Source: Minisyncoccota bacterium (GTDB lineage: Bacteria > Patescibacteria > Microgenomatia > UBA1400 > PJMF01). From it: a stretch of DNA of 64,000 nt. Made by a program: the position numbers and the translations under genes. Shown here piece after piece: positions 50,432-60,160 of the stretch. The notes under the pieces are model-generated. The model saw nothing but the letters and a program-made list of their open reading frames with translations. It was not told where the DNA came from and made no database searches. The stretch lies in assembly GCA_012515515.1 (NCBI GenBank), contig JAAYYE010000006.1, positions 1-64,000 of the forward strand, given 5' to 3'. Numbering within the stretch: the stretch's first letter is position 1; each line of letters opens with the position of its first letter.

Positions 50432-52942
50432 CTAACCAACTTCTGCCACCCGCAGAATCTCTTCAATGGTGGTAATTCCTTCTAATACCTTGATGTATCC
50501 ATCTTGTTTCATTAAAGTCATGCCTTGTTGAATAGCGGTGGCTTCTATTTCACTTGATGGTCGACGATTTAAAATTAAACTAGCAATTTCTGGAGAAGTC
50601 GGCATCACTTCAAAAATTCCAATTCGCCCTCGATATTCTGGCTCAGTGGCTGGTCGCTTACTACTTGGTCTAAAAAGGGTAATTTTATTTGGATCTTTAC
50701 CTTTTTCTTTACACCAACGCTCAAAGTGAGGACCCAAGACTTTTTTGATATCTTCGACCACCACCGGTTCTGGGGTGTATTCTTCTTTATATTTTTCATT
50801 AATTCTTCTCACCACACGCTGACCCATTGATAAAACAATTGATGAAGCCAATAAAAATGGTTCAGCTTCCATATCCAATAAACGTGGTAGCGCACCTGCC
50901 GAGCTGTTAGTGTGCAGGGTAGAGAAGACCAAATGACCAGTTAAAGAAGCTTGTAGCGCTAGATCGGCAGTTTCATTATCTCGAATTTCTCCCACCATAA
51001 TAATATCTGGATCTTGACGTAAAAATGAGCGCAAACCAGAAGCAAAAGTTAAGCCCGCTTTAGGATTGGTTTGCACCTGACTGACTCCTGCAATCTGGTA
51101 TTCTACTGGATCTTCCAGGGTCATGATATTAACCCCCACCTTGTTAATAATGTTCAAAATAGAATACAGAGTGGTAGTTTTACCAGAACCAGTTGGTCCG
51201 GTGATTAAAATAATCCCGTAGGGAATTTTGATGGCTTCTTTAACTTTTTGTAAACCAAGACCTATCAAACCTAAATCTTCCAAAGACGGCACGGTGGTAT
51301 CTTTTTTCAAAAGACGCATCACTACCTTTTCGCCATTAACTGTTGGTAGGGTAGAGGTACGCAAGTCAATTTCTGCATTATTACTCCTATAATTAAAGCG
51401 TCCGTCTTGAGGTAATCTTTTTTCATCAATCTTTAAATTGGCCATAATTTTGATACGAGAAATAACCGCTTCATGAACATTCTGCGGTAAAATTAATTTT
51501 TCAACTAAAATTCCGTCAATACGATAACGAACTCGAGTCCGACCAACTTGCGGCTCAATATGCACATCAGAAGCAGAAGATTTGATGGCAAAATCTAAAA
51601 TATTTTCCACAATGCGGTTGATGGGGGCATCTCGTAAAATTGCTCCGCTTTGTTTGTTTAATTCAACAGTTGCAGATCTTTGATCGTCTTGCTGAGTGGT
51701 GCTTTTTAGTGCCTCAGTGACTTCTGTAGATAAACTTTGCGCATAATATTCATTAATCATCCGCACAATATCACTGTTTTCAGCAAAATAAGCCTGAATC
51801 TCATGATTAGTTTTTTGTTTTAAAAATTCAACCGCTGCTAGATCTAAAGGGTTAACCATGGCCACTTTTAAAGTGTTTTTTTGCTTATCAATGGCAAAAG
51901 GTAGGGCTTGGTAACGTTTGGCTATGCCCTCATCAAGCAAAGTTAAGGATTCAGGGTCAACGCCAATTGCTGATAATTTTATGTAAGGCACATTGCTAAA
52001 TTCAGCCTTAGCCTGAGCGACATCTGTTTCTGTAACTAATTGCTTACTTAAAACCAATTCCTCATAACTAGTCCCTTGGCTTAAGTTTTCTTGACGCAAC
52101 TCTTCGGCTTGCTCTGGTGAAATTTTCCCCTGATTAAGCAAAACATCAAAAAAAGAATTTGTTGCTACAAAATTGACAGTAGCCTGTGTGGGGATATTGG
52201 GGTGGGGAAGATCTGGTAAGGCCTGAGTTGGCAAAGTTGTTTCAGCCTCGCTATCATCCGCGGCTGGTGTTTCTTCAATATTGACTGGTGGAGTAATTGC
52301 TTCACTCGTTGGATCAATATCGTTTGACTGATCACTTGTTTCATCAGCCGCACTAAGAGCTTGATCTGGTGATTCATCACTTAATTCTTCTGTCTGTGCC
52401 TCGTCCAAGTCAGCCACGCTCACGGGAATTGCTTGAGAAAAAATTGGCTCGGTAATGCCTAAATCATCTGGAGCGTCACTTGTTGGAATCGAATCTGTTG
52501 CTGGAATTGGATCCTGTGTTGGAATCACGTCCTGCGTTGGAATCACATCCTGTGCTGGAATTAGATCTGATGTTGGAATTGGATCAACGGTCGGAATCGC
52601 ATCATGTACTGGCTCCGGCTCAATAGCTGGCAATGAATCAATAGACGGTAGCGAATCTACTGTTGAAAACTCAGTTGGGGCTGAACCGATATCTTGATCC
52701 ACACTTGGCAGCGGATCTATCCTTGAAGTCGAATTCATAACAGGAGCCACATTCTCATTAACAGCCACTTTATTACCGGCAATTAACAATTCTTGTGCCT
52801 CAGCATCCGACATCGCCTGATCACTGTCACCCAAGGAAGGTTGTATCTCTAAATCTTTAGCGATTTGATCTATTGTATGCTGCAAATCAGCATCAATTTG
52901 TACACTGGAATCGTCTGGTTGATTATTTTGGGCAGTTAACAT
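50432..52942 (-). CDS. pilB: Pilus extension ATPase PilB with long repetitive N-terminus
   Basis: 836 residues against about 560 normally. The first ~260 are an acidic extension with hexapeptide repeats of D-x-I-P-T-x. A GspE N-domain (FFDVLLNQGKISPEQAEEL) follows, then the motor: Walker A GPTGSGKTTT near 582, Walker B DPDIIMVGEIRDNET, TGHLVFSTLHTNS. The usual four-Cys zinc site before GRIGIFEV is missing (RPSSKRPATEPEYRGRIGIF-like). ATG 52942 has AAGGAG nine bases upstream; GTG 52948 is also in frame. First gene of the operon. Confidence 0.93.
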   Translation of the reverse strand: MLTAQNNQPDDSSVQIDADLQHTIDQIAKDLEIQPSLGDSDQAMSDAEAQELLIAGNKVAVNENVAPVMNSTSRIDPLPSVDQDIGSAPTEFSTVDSLPSIDSLPAIEPEPVHDAIPTVDPIPTSDLIPAQDVIPTQDVIPTQDPIPATDSIPTSDAPDDLGITEPIFSQAIPVSVADLDEAQTEELSDESPDQALSAADETSDQSNDIDPTSEAITPPVNIEETPAADDSEAETTLPTQALPDLPHPNIPTQATVNFVATNSFFDVLLNQGKISPEQAEELRQENLSQGTSYEELVLSKQLVTETDVAQAKAEFSNVPYIKLSAIGVDPESLTLLDEGIAKRYQALPFAIDKQKNTLKVAMVNPLDLAAVEFLKQKTNHEIQAYFAENSDIVRMINEYYAQSLSTEVTEALKSTTQQDDQRSATVELNKQSGAILRDAPINRIVENILDFAIKSSASDVHIEPQVGRTRVRYRIDGILVEKLILPQNVHEAVISRIKIMANLKIDEKRLPQDGRFNYRSNNAEIDLRTSTLPTVNGEKVVMRLLKKDTTVPSLEDLGLIGLGLQKVKEAIKIPYGIILITGPTGSGKTTTLYSILNIINKVGVNIMTLEDPVEYQIAGVSQVQTNPKAGLTFASGLRSFLRQDPDIIMVGEIRDNETADLALQASLTGHLVFSTLHTNSSAGALPRLLDMEAEPFLLASSIVLSMGQRVVRRINEKYKEEYTPEPVVVEDIKKVLGPHFERWCKEKGKDPNKITLFRPSSKRPATEPEYRGRIGIFEVMPTSPEIASLILNRRPSSEIEATAIQQGMTLMKQDGYIKVLEGITTIEEILRVAEVG
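52475..52657 (-). repeat. About ten 18-bp repeats in pilB
   Basis: Degenerate tandem 18-bp units (core GGAATC..ATCC on the plus strand) encode IPTQD/IPTSD/IPATD hexapeptides in the N-terminal extension of PilB. Confidence 0.8.
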
Positions 52943-52958
52943 AATCACTTACTCCTTT

Positions 52959-52964
52959 TATAAT
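52959..52964 (+). promoter_or_regulatory. -10 box of the delta'-like gene
   Basis: TATAAT, 8 bases before ATG 52973; it overlaps, on the other strand, the TATAAA before pilB. Confidence 0.5.
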
Positions 52965-52972
52965 GCCATAAA

Positions 52973-53632
52973 ATGTCAAAATTTTATATAAGCGAAATTT
53001 TATATTTAGCCAAATTTACAGAGATAAATCGGGATAATGACGCTAAATTGGCAGATATTCAAGAATTAGTCCTCAAACACCTGCAAAATAAAGAACTGCA
53101 AGCAAGCATTAAAAAAGAGCAAATCCTCTGGTACAACACTCAGTTGGCTAATTTTAAAATCGAATTAGTAAGAGAAATCATTAGAGAAACTCAATATGCT
53201 AATTGGGATAAACAAGGCCTGAGAGTCATTGTTTTGCTTAATTTCACCAGCGCTAGTTTGGCAGCACAAAATGCCTTGCTCAAATTAATTGAAGAACCGC
53301 CGGCAAATACTTTAATCATCTTGCCAGTTATCAGCGACAATCGCTTATTAAGCACTATCACTTCGCGCTGCAATTATTGTCAGATTGATAGCCAACATAG
53401 TCAAAAAAAAGCAAAAATTGAAGAAACTAGCTGGCCCAACGAGCCAACCGCCATCTTTCCGCTGATTGAGCAGCACAAAGATCGGGAAGCAGCTAAAGAA
53501 TTAATCCAGAATTTGCTGAGACAAAAACTCAGTTATCGGCAAAAAAAAGCCTTAAGTCGCGCTTATTTGGATTTAGAAGCCAATGCTAATGTGCGTTTAA
53601 CACTGGAACATTGCTTTCTCACAACTGATTAA
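52973..53632 (+). CDS. DNA polymerase III delta'-like protein, truncated
   Basis: 219 residues. The segment ASLAAQNALLKLIEEPP then NTLIILPVISDNRLLSTITSRC is the sensor-1/SRC region of the HolB/DnaX clamp-loader AAA+ fold, which orients the SRC finger in delta'. The N-terminal 70 residues have no Walker A, and the third domain is short. Clamp-loader delta' is often catalytically dead, so it could still act in clamp loading. Gene neighbours are gyrB and pilB. Confidence 0.75.
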   Translation: MSKFYISEILYLAKFTEINRDNDAKLADIQELVLKHLQNKELQASIKKEQILWYNTQLANFKIELVREIIRETQYANWDKQGLRVIVLLNFTSASLAAQNALLKLIEEPPANTLIILPVISDNRLLSTITSRCNYCQIDSQHSQKKAKIEETSWPNEPTAIFPLIEQHKDREAAKELIQNLLRQKLSYRQKKALSRAYLDLEANANVRLTLEHCFLTTD

Positions 53633-53739
53633 TCCACTAAATACCAGACTATTTAGCCTGGAGCCTTAGAAAAATTAGCGCTTAGAACGCCCAAAATCGG
53701 CTTTTTTCGACTCAGACATACTTTTTGAGCTTTATTTTA

Positions 53740-53745
53740 TATAAT
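53740..53745 (+). promoter_or_regulatory. -10 box of gyrB
   Basis: TATAAT; transcript start near 53752, AAAGG at 53761-53765 before ATG 53770. A longer in-frame ATG at 53725 lies upstream of this box and is unlikely. Confidence 0.55.
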
Positions 53746-53769
53746 AGATGTGGTACAAATAAAGGTCTT

Positions 53770-55827
53770 ATGGCAAGTCAGATAGATGTCAACAACTACC
53801 AAGCAGAACAAATTCGAGTCCTAGAGGGCCTAGAACCAGTAAGAAAACGTCCTGGAATGTATATCGGCTCAACTGATGCTAAAGGTCTTCATCACTTGGT
53901 TAAAGAAATTTTAGACAACTCAGTCGATGAGGCCATTGCTGGCTTTGGTCAAACAATTCAACTGTTCCGTGATCAAGCCACCGACCTACATCGAGAGTTG
54001 TTCCTAGCTCACAAAGCCAATAAAAAAATTCCTGCCGCTGAGAAAATCATTGGCGAAGAAACAATCACCGTCGTTGACAACGGTCGTGGTATTCCAGTCG
54101 CCCAACACGAATCTGGAGCTTCAGCCATGGAAGTCGTCATGACTAAATTACATGCAGGAGGCAAATTTGAAAGCAAAGCTTACAAGGTTTCCGGCGGTTT
54201 ACATGGTATTGGCTTAAGTGCAGTCAATGCCTTGTCCTGCTTAATCCAGGTCGCAGTTAAACGCAACAACAAATACTATTACCAATATCATTCTCGAGGA
54301 ATTCCAGCGGCTCCAGTGGCTGAAATTAGTGAAACAGAACTTATTGCTAAATTTCCCCAACAAAGTCGCGACTTTGTTACTTATGAAAGCGGAACCATGG
54401 TGCAATTTATCTCTGATCCTCTGATTTTTAAACAAGCCACTTATCAACATAAAAACATTATTGAAATTGTCAAAGATCGAGCCTATTTAATGGCTGGCAT
54501 CTATTTTCAACTTTTTGATCGAGTTAATAATCTCGAACAGCACTTTTATTTTGAAGGCGGCATTCGTTCTCTAGTTGAACACATTAATATGTCAAAAAAA
54601 TCCTTACATCGGGTTTTTTATTTTAGTGACCAATGGGCTGATGAAGAAACAAAGAAAGAAATCGGTATTGAAGTCGCAGTCCAATACAATGATTCTTACA
54701 AAGAACATGTTGAAAGTTATGTTAATGTCATTAATACACCAGACGGAGGAACCCATGTTCAAGGTTTTCGTCTCGCCCTAGGCCGAGTGATTCGCGATTA
54801 TGCAGAGAAAAATGGTTTAATCAAAGAAAAAGAAAACTTCAATTCAGAAGACCTCAAAGAAGGTTTAACTGCCGTCGTTTTTGTAAAAATGCCATCTAAT
54901 GATTTGCAATTTGAATCACAAACAAAGGCAAAATTAAATAATGCCGAAGCTCAGTCTGCCGTTTATCGAGTTTTTAAGAAACATTTTGACACTTATTTAG
55001 AAGAACATCCAAAAGTTGGAAAAATTATCGTTGAAAAAGTCTTAATCTCTGCTCGCGCTCGCCTGGCGGCTCGCGCAGCCAAAGACGCCGTCATCCGCAA
55101 GGGCTTGCTTGAAGGCATGTCTTTGCCTGGAAAATTGGCTGATTGTCAATCCAATCGACCAGAAGAAAGTGAAATTTATATTGTTGAGGGAGATAGTGCG
55201 GGTGGCAGTGCCAAACAAGGCCGCGATCGGCGTTTTCAAGCAATTTTTCCTCTGCGTGGAAAAATCCTCAACACTGAGCGCGCACGGCTGGACCGCATTG
55301 TGTCTAGCGACGACTTAAAGAACTTAGTCATTGCCCTCGGTTGTGGCATTGGCGAAAGCTTTGATCAAGAAAAATTGCGCTATCATCGCATTATTTTGAT
55401 GAACGATGCTGACGTTGATGGCGAACACATTACCACCTTAGGCTTAACTTTTTTCTTCCGCCATTTGCCAGAATTAATAGAAAAAGGCTATTTATATGTA
55501 GCTATGCCACCACTCTTTAAAATTACTTATAACAAAGAAGAAATCTATGTTTATGGCGAAGAAGAGCGAGATAGTGAAGTGCAAAAAATTGCTGCTAAAA
55601 ATCCCAATGCCAAAATTAATATCCAACGCTACAAAGGTTTGGGAGAAATGAATCCAGAACAACTCTGGAGCACCACCATGAATCCAGCCACTCGAGTCCT
55701 GAAAAAAATTGATGTTGAGGACGCAATCAAGGCTGACAGCACTTTTGAAGTGTTGATGGGTGATGAAGTTGCTCCTCGTAAAAAATTTATTCAGGGTCGC
55801 GCTAAATTAGCCAAATTAGATATATAA
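53770..55827 (+). CDS. gyrB: DNA gyrase subunit B
   Basis: 685 residues. GHKL ATPase (LVKEILDNSVDEAIAG, VVDNGRGIPV, YKVSGGLHGIGLSAVNALS), transducer domain, TOPRIM region EGDSAGGSAKQGRDRRFQ and DADVDGEHI, and the C-terminal YKGLGEMNPEQLW. The ATPase domain has about 24 extra residues between AIAGF and VDNGRGIP (with RDQATDLHRELFLAHKANKK), an insertion absent from E. coli GyrB. First gene of gyrB-ppaC-gyrA. Confidence 0.95.
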   Translation: MASQIDVNNYQAEQIRVLEGLEPVRKRPGMYIGSTDAKGLHHLVKEILDNSVDEAIAGFGQTIQLFRDQATDLHRELFLAHKANKKIPAAEKIIGEETITVVDNGRGIPVAQHESGASAMEVVMTKLHAGGKFESKAYKVSGGLHGIGLSAVNALSCLIQVAVKRNNKYYYQYHSRGIPAAPVAEISETELIAKFPQQSRDFVTYESGTMVQFISDPLIFKQATYQHKNIIEIVKDRAYLMAGIYFQLFDRVNNLEQHFYFEGGIRSLVEHINMSKKSLHRVFYFSDQWADEETKKEIGIEVAVQYNDSYKEHVESYVNVINTPDGGTHVQGFRLALGRVIRDYAEKNGLIKEKENFNSEDLKEGLTAVVFVKMPSNDLQFESQTKAKLNNAEAQSAVYRVFKKHFDTYLEEHPKVGKIIVEKVLISARARLAARAAKDAVIRKGLLEGMSLPGKLADCQSNRPEESEIYIVEGDSAGGSAKQGRDRRFQAIFPLRGKILNTERARLDRIVSSDDLKNLVIALGCGIGESFDQEKLRYHRIILMNDADVDGEHITTLGLTFFFRHLPELIEKGYLYVAMPPLFKITYNKEEIYVYGEEERDSEVQKIAAKNPNAKINIQRYKGLGEMNPEQLWSTTMNPATRVLKKIDVEDAIKADSTFEVLMGDEVAPRKKFIQGRAKLAKLDI

Positions 55828-55834
55828 GGATCTT

Positions 55835-56788
55835 ATGAAAACTTACATCATCGGCCATCTAAAACCAGATACAGATGCGGTTGTGTCAGCCATGGCTTTG
55901 GCTGAGTTTTATCAGCAGACTCCTAGTTTTTCTCGTCCGGCGGCGACAGCGGTGATCAGTGATCCAGTCAACAATGAAACTGCCTTTTTACTAGAAAAAT
56001 TTGGCTTAGTTGCGCCACCAGTCATTAAGGCTAGCGACATTGATCCACAAGATCAGATTGTTTTGGTTGATCACAATGAAATGGATCAGCGACTTGACGG
56101 CATGAATCAAGAGCAGATTGTAGAAATTGTTGATCACCACAAGGTTAATTTGTCTCTTGGCCAAGCAATTTTCTTAACTTTTAAACCCTGGGGTGCTTCC
56201 AGCACCATCGTTTATCATCTGATGAAAAAATACCAATTTAGGCCCAATCCTAATTTGGCTGGTTTAATGCTCTCGGCCATTCTTTCTGATACAGTTGGTT
56301 TTAAGTCAAGCACTTGCACCGAGCAAGATATTGAAACAGCCACAGAGTTGGCTGATATCGCTGGTATTAGTGATTTATCTGCCTTAACCCTAGAAATTTT
56401 TAAAGCCAAATCAGATCTTGGTCAAATGACTTGTGAAGAAATGGTAAAAAATGACTACAAAATTTTTGAATTTTCTGGAAAGAAAGTATTGATAGATCAA
56501 TTAGAAACTGTTGAGCAAGCCAAAATTATTAGTGAAAAAAAAGCCTGTTTGTTAGAAGCGATGGCTAAGGTTAAAAGCGCCCTGCAAGTCGATTTAATCT
56601 TTGTCGTTGTGTCCGATATCTTAGCCAGCAATAGCAAAATTCTATTACTTTCTCCTGTCGAGCAAAAACTGGCTGAATTAGCTTTTGCTGAGACTGCGAC
56701 AGATCAAATTATCGATATTGGACCTAAACTATCCAGAAAAAAAGATATCGCTCCGGCTTTAGAAAAAGCCATACAAACTAATAAGTAA
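55835..56788 (+). CDS. ppaC: Manganese-dependent inorganic pyrophosphatase (family II)
   Basis: 317-residue DHH-family enzyme that hydrolyses pyrophosphate. Motifs: IGHLKPDTDAVVSAMAL (metal ligands His/Asp), LVDHNEMDQR, the DHH-like VDHHKVN near 97, and the C-terminal DHHA2 substrate-binding part ending in SRKKDIAPALEKAI. AAGGA precedes ATG 7 bases after gyrB; gyrA follows after 21 bases. Its position between the gyrase genes suggests cotranscription. Confidence 0.95.
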   Translation: MKTYIIGHLKPDTDAVVSAMALAEFYQQTPSFSRPAATAVISDPVNNETAFLLEKFGLVAPPVIKASDIDPQDQIVLVDHNEMDQRLDGMNQEQIVEIVDHHKVNLSLGQAIFLTFKPWGASSTIVYHLMKKYQFRPNPNLAGLMLSAILSDTVGFKSSTCTEQDIETATELADIAGISDLSALTLEIFKAKSDLGQMTCEEMVKNDYKIFEFSGKKVLIDQLETVEQAKIISEKKACLLEAMAKVKSALQVDLIFVVVSDILASNSKILLLSPVEQKLAELAFAETATDQIIDIGPKLSRKKDIAPALEKAIQTNK

Positions 56789-56809
56789 GATATCAAAAGA
56801 TTAAACAAC

Positions 56810-59569
56810 ATGTCAGAAGAAACAGCAGCAGAGAAAAATCCAGAAATTACTAGTTCAACTAGCCATGACGATGTCGCCAATGACGACAGTATCGCCAACA
56901 ACAGCAACGGCAACAATAACAATAATGGCACAGACAACAGCAATGGCAACGATGATCCTAGCAGCAAATTTGGCACCATAGAACACACTGAATACGGTCA
57001 ATTAAAGCACACTGATATCGTTGACGAAATGGAAAAATCTTATCTGGATTACGCCATGAGCGTCATTGTTTCTCGAGCCCTGCCAGATGTAAGAGATGGC
57101 TTAAAACCAGTTCATCGTCGCATTCTTTATTCGATGTATCGATCTGGCATTCATTACAATACTCCCTATAAAAAATCAGCCAGAATTGTTGGTGATGTAT
57201 TGGGCAAATATCACCCTCACGGTGATAGCGCTGTTTATATGGCACTCGTCCGCTTAGCTCAAGACTTCAATATGCGTTATCCTTTGGTTGATGGTCAAGG
57301 TAACTTTGGTTCCATTGATGGCGACAGTCCAGCAGCCATGCGTTATACCGAAGCTCGCAGTGCAAAAATTACTCAAGAATTACTAGCCGACATCAATAAA
57401 AATACTGTCGATTTTAGTGATAATTTTGATGGTTCACTCAAAGAACCAGTGGTTTTACCAAATCGCTTGCCTAATTTTTTACTGATGGGTTCTGAGGGTA
57501 TTGCTGTGGGCATGGCCACTAAAATCCCACCTCACAACTTGACTGAAAGCTGTAATGCAGTGGCAGCGATGATAAAAAAAGGTAAATCCACTAGCGAAAT
57601 AAGCATCAAGCTTGATGAAAAACAATTAAATTCAAATTCTGCCTGCATTGACACTTTACTCACCAGCGAGCCTCGTCAACTAGCAGGTCGTTTTGAGAGT
57701 GACATTGATCACGATGAAATCATGACTCATATCAAGGGTCCAGATTTTCCCACAGCCGGCATTATTTATGACACCAAAGCCATTAATGAAGCCTATCGCA
57801 CAGGCAAAGGACGCATTGTCGTTCGAGGCAAAGCTAGTATTGAGGAAAGTAAGCGTGGCCAAATGGAAATTATTATCACCGAGTTGCCTTATCAGGTTAA
57901 TAAAGCTCGTTTACTAATGAAAATTGCCGATTTAGTTCGAGATAAAAAAATTCTTGGCATTAAAAATTTGCGCGATGATTCAGACCGAAATGGCATGCAA
58001 ATTACCATTGAATTAAGAAAAGACGCTCGACCAAAAGTAGTTTTAAACAAACTATTTAAGATGAGCGAGTTGCAAAGCAGTTTTTCACTCAACATGGTGG
58101 CTCTTAATAGCGAAGGCACACCTCAATTAATGACTCTCTTTCAAGTGCTGAAAGAATATATTGTTCATCGACAGCTAATTATTACCCGTCGTTCTCAAGC
58201 AGAACTCAGAGATGCTCGCGATCGAGCCCATATTCTTGAAGGACTATTAATTGCCTTAGCCAACCTTGATGAGGTAATTGCCACCATCAGAAACAGCAGT
58301 GATACAGAAGTCGCTCATCAAGCTTTAATGAAAAAATTTGGTTTAAGTGATCCGCAAGCCACAGCCATTTTAGAAATGCAACTGAAGCGTTTGGCAGCCT
58401 TAGAACGACAAAAAATTGAAGATGAACACAAAGCCATCCAAGAAACTATTATCAATTTAATTCATCTACTCAGTGAACCTCAACAAATTTTACAATTACT
58501 GCTTAAAGAAAATCAGGAAATGATTGATCTTTACGGAGACGAACGCCGCACCAAAGTCATTAAGGGCCGCGTTGGCGAATTTAATGAAGAAGATTTAGTG
58601 GCAGATGAAAATACCGTTATTACACTGACTGAAAGTGGTTATGTGAAGCGCTTGAGCCCAGATGCTTTTCGCTCTCAATCTCGCGGAGGAAAAGGGGCTA
58701 AAGGCCTCAACATGAAAGCTGAAGATGTCTTAATGTCGATTGTCACCTGTACCACTCACGATCAATTATTTTTATTCACCAATCAGGGCCGAGTGTTTAC
58801 TATGAAAGCTTTTGAAATCCCTGAAGCAACGCGGATTGCTAAAGGCACGGCCATTGTTAATTTACTCAATCTTAAACCAGAGGAAAAAGTGTTATCTATT
58901 GTGATTGTTAATGCAGAAAAAGATCAAGATAAATACATCACCTTGGCTACCAAAAAAGGTTTAGTCAAAAAAACTGCCGTCAAGCTCTACGACAACATCC
59001 GCCAAAATGGAATTGTGGCCATTACTCTCAACGAGGGCGATGAATTAGTCTGGGGCAAAGTCACCACGGGCAAAGATAATATTATGCTCATTACTCATGA
59101 CGGTAAATCAATTCGCTTTAGTGAAACAGAAGTCAAGACTTCTCAACGCGATACTAAAGGTGTGAAAGGCATCACGCTGAAGGCAGGAGATTATGTGATC
59201 GGGGTCGAAGTTTTTCGCGATGATCCAGAGATTTTTAAAGAACACAGCCTGATGATTATTACTGCCAATGGCATGGGCAAACGCACTTTACTGGAACAAT
59301 ATCCAATGCAAAAAAGGTCGGGCATGGGAGTCAAAGTTTCCGAAATTACCAAGCGCACTGGTCCAGTGGCCGCTGCCAAACTAATTTCTGATCGACATGA
59401 TGAAATTGTCATTAGCACTAAAACTGGCAAAGCCATTAAGATGCCAATCAGCAAAAAATCAATTCCAACACTTACCAGACCAACTCAGGGAGTAATTTTG
59501 ATGAAGCTCGACGACAGTGATCAAATAGCTGCCGTAGCCCTCACTTTAGCAGAAAATGACAAAGCTTAA
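56810..59569 (+). CDS. gyrA: DNA gyrase subunit A
   Basis: 919 residues. An Asn/Gly-rich leader (about 25-50, NNNNNG) precedes the breakage-reunion domain with the catalytic Tyr in AMRYTEARS near 178. The C-terminal beta-pinwheel carries a GyrA-box-like SRGGKGAKGLN near 625, favouring gyrase over topoisomerase IV. Six pinwheel blades are apparent to the end. The 3' end overlaps the phosphatase gene by 14 bases. Confidence 0.95.
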   Translation: MSEETAAEKNPEITSSTSHDDVANDDSIANNSNGNNNNNGTDNSNGNDDPSSKFGTIEHTEYGQLKHTDIVDEMEKSYLDYAMSVIVSRALPDVRDGLKPVHRRILYSMYRSGIHYNTPYKKSARIVGDVLGKYHPHGDSAVYMALVRLAQDFNMRYPLVDGQGNFGSIDGDSPAAMRYTEARSAKITQELLADINKNTVDFSDNFDGSLKEPVVLPNRLPNFLLMGSEGIAVGMATKIPPHNLTESCNAVAAMIKKGKSTSEISIKLDEKQLNSNSACIDTLLTSEPRQLAGRFESDIDHDEIMTHIKGPDFPTAGIIYDTKAINEAYRTGKGRIVVRGKASIEESKRGQMEIIITELPYQVNKARLLMKIADLVRDKKILGIKNLRDDSDRNGMQITIELRKDARPKVVLNKLFKMSELQSSFSLNMVALNSEGTPQLMTLFQVLKEYIVHRQLIITRRSQAELRDARDRAHILEGLLIALANLDEVIATIRNSSDTEVAHQALMKKFGLSDPQATAILEMQLKRLAALERQKIEDEHKAIQETIINLIHLLSEPQQILQLLLKENQEMIDLYGDERRTKVIKGRVGEFNEEDLVADENTVITLTESGYVKRLSPDAFRSQSRGGKGAKGLNMKAEDVLMSIVTCTTHDQLFLFTNQGRVFTMKAFEIPEATRIAKGTAIVNLLNLKPEEKVLSIVIVNAEKDQDKYITLATKKGLVKKTAVKLYDNIRQNGIVAITLNEGDELVWGKVTTGKDNIMLITHDGKSIRFSETEVKTSQRDTKGVKGITLKAGDYVIGVEVFRDDPEIFKEHSLMIITANGMGKRTLLEQYPMQKRSGMGVKVSEITKRTGPVAAAKLISDRHDEIVISTKTGKAIKMPISKKSIPTLTRPTQGVILMKLDDSDQIAAVALTLAENDKA

Positions 59570-60113
59570 GCTTAAACTCATCCGCCATGGTGAAAAAAAA
59601 TTGTTCTTGCCTAATCCTGGCTTAACTGAATTAGGTAAAAATCAGGCAGAAGCTTTAGCCAAAAAACTAGCACTTGTCAACAAAGTAGAGCAGAGCAAAA
59701 AAATCCTACTCTTGGCCAGCCCTTTGCAACGCACTCAAGAAACAGCCGCTATTATTGCCGAGCAAGTGCGTTTGCCAGTTGTAACTGATCAATTTCTAGC
59801 CTTTGATCAGCACATTGAGCCAAATCCTCAGGGAAAACAAGCCATTATTAAGCATTTTAGCGATTATTTTAAAAATTTAGGTCCAGAGATTGAGCAAAAT
59901 TTAGGCCCAGAGATTGAAGAGGGAGAAATTTTAGCTGTCACTCACAGCCAAAACATCAAAAATTACTGGCAAGTCTTGGCTGGACCAGGTAAAGCCATTG
60001 TCGATGTCTACGAATGTGGGGTTTGGACAATTAATATTGAGGGTCAACTAGATCAGACAAACAGTGAGATTAATCTTGATTTTGAGTGGACCGAAGGGGA
60101 CTTGAACCCCTGA
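59556..60113 (+). CDS. Histidine phosphatase (phosphoglycerate mutase/SixA-like)
   Basis: 185 residues: catalytic RHGE in KLIRHGEKKLFLPNPGLTELG, substrate Arg in LASPLQRTQETA, and late His in VTHSQNIKNYW. The closest style is SixA/broad-specificity phosphatase rather than glycolytic mutase; the substrate is unknown. A 24-bp in-frame duplication encodes NLGPEIEQ then NLGPEIEE. The frame runs 27 bases into the convergent tRNA-Ala gene, whose antisense supplies the last 8 codons and the TGA. Confidence 0.85.
   Translation: MTKLKLKLIRHGEKKLFLPNPGLTELGKNQAEALAKKLALVNKVEQSKKILLLASPLQRTQETAAIIAEQVRLPVVTDQFLAFDQHIEPNPQGKQAIIKHFSDYFKNLGPEIEQNLGPEIEEGEILAVTHSQNIKNYWQVLAGPGKAIVDVYECGVWTINIEGQLDQTNSEINLDFEWTEGDLNP
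59874..59921 (+). repeat. 24-bp in-frame tandem duplication
   Basis: AATTTAGG..CCAGAGATTGA occurs twice with few changes; adds eight residues to the phosphatase. Confidence 0.85.
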
Positions 60114-60160
60114 CCTCTTCTATGCCATAGAAGCGCTCTAGCCAACTGAGCTATCGGCCC
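60087..60160 (-). tRNA. tRNA-Ala (GGC anticodon)
   Basis: Minus strand: acceptor GGGCCGA with TCGGTCC (one G-U pair) and discriminator A; D arm TAGCTCAGTTGGCTAGAGC; anticodon stem CTTCT/AGAAG around ATGGCAT, anticodon GGC; T arm AGGGGTTCAAGTCCCCT. CCA is not encoded. Its 3' half overlaps the phosphatase reading frame. Confidence 0.95.

Noticed and set aside
52475..52657. Regular repeats as a CRISPR array
   Set aside because: The 18-bp units are contiguous, in frame and encode IPTxD hexapeptides of PilB; there are no spacers and no cas genes.
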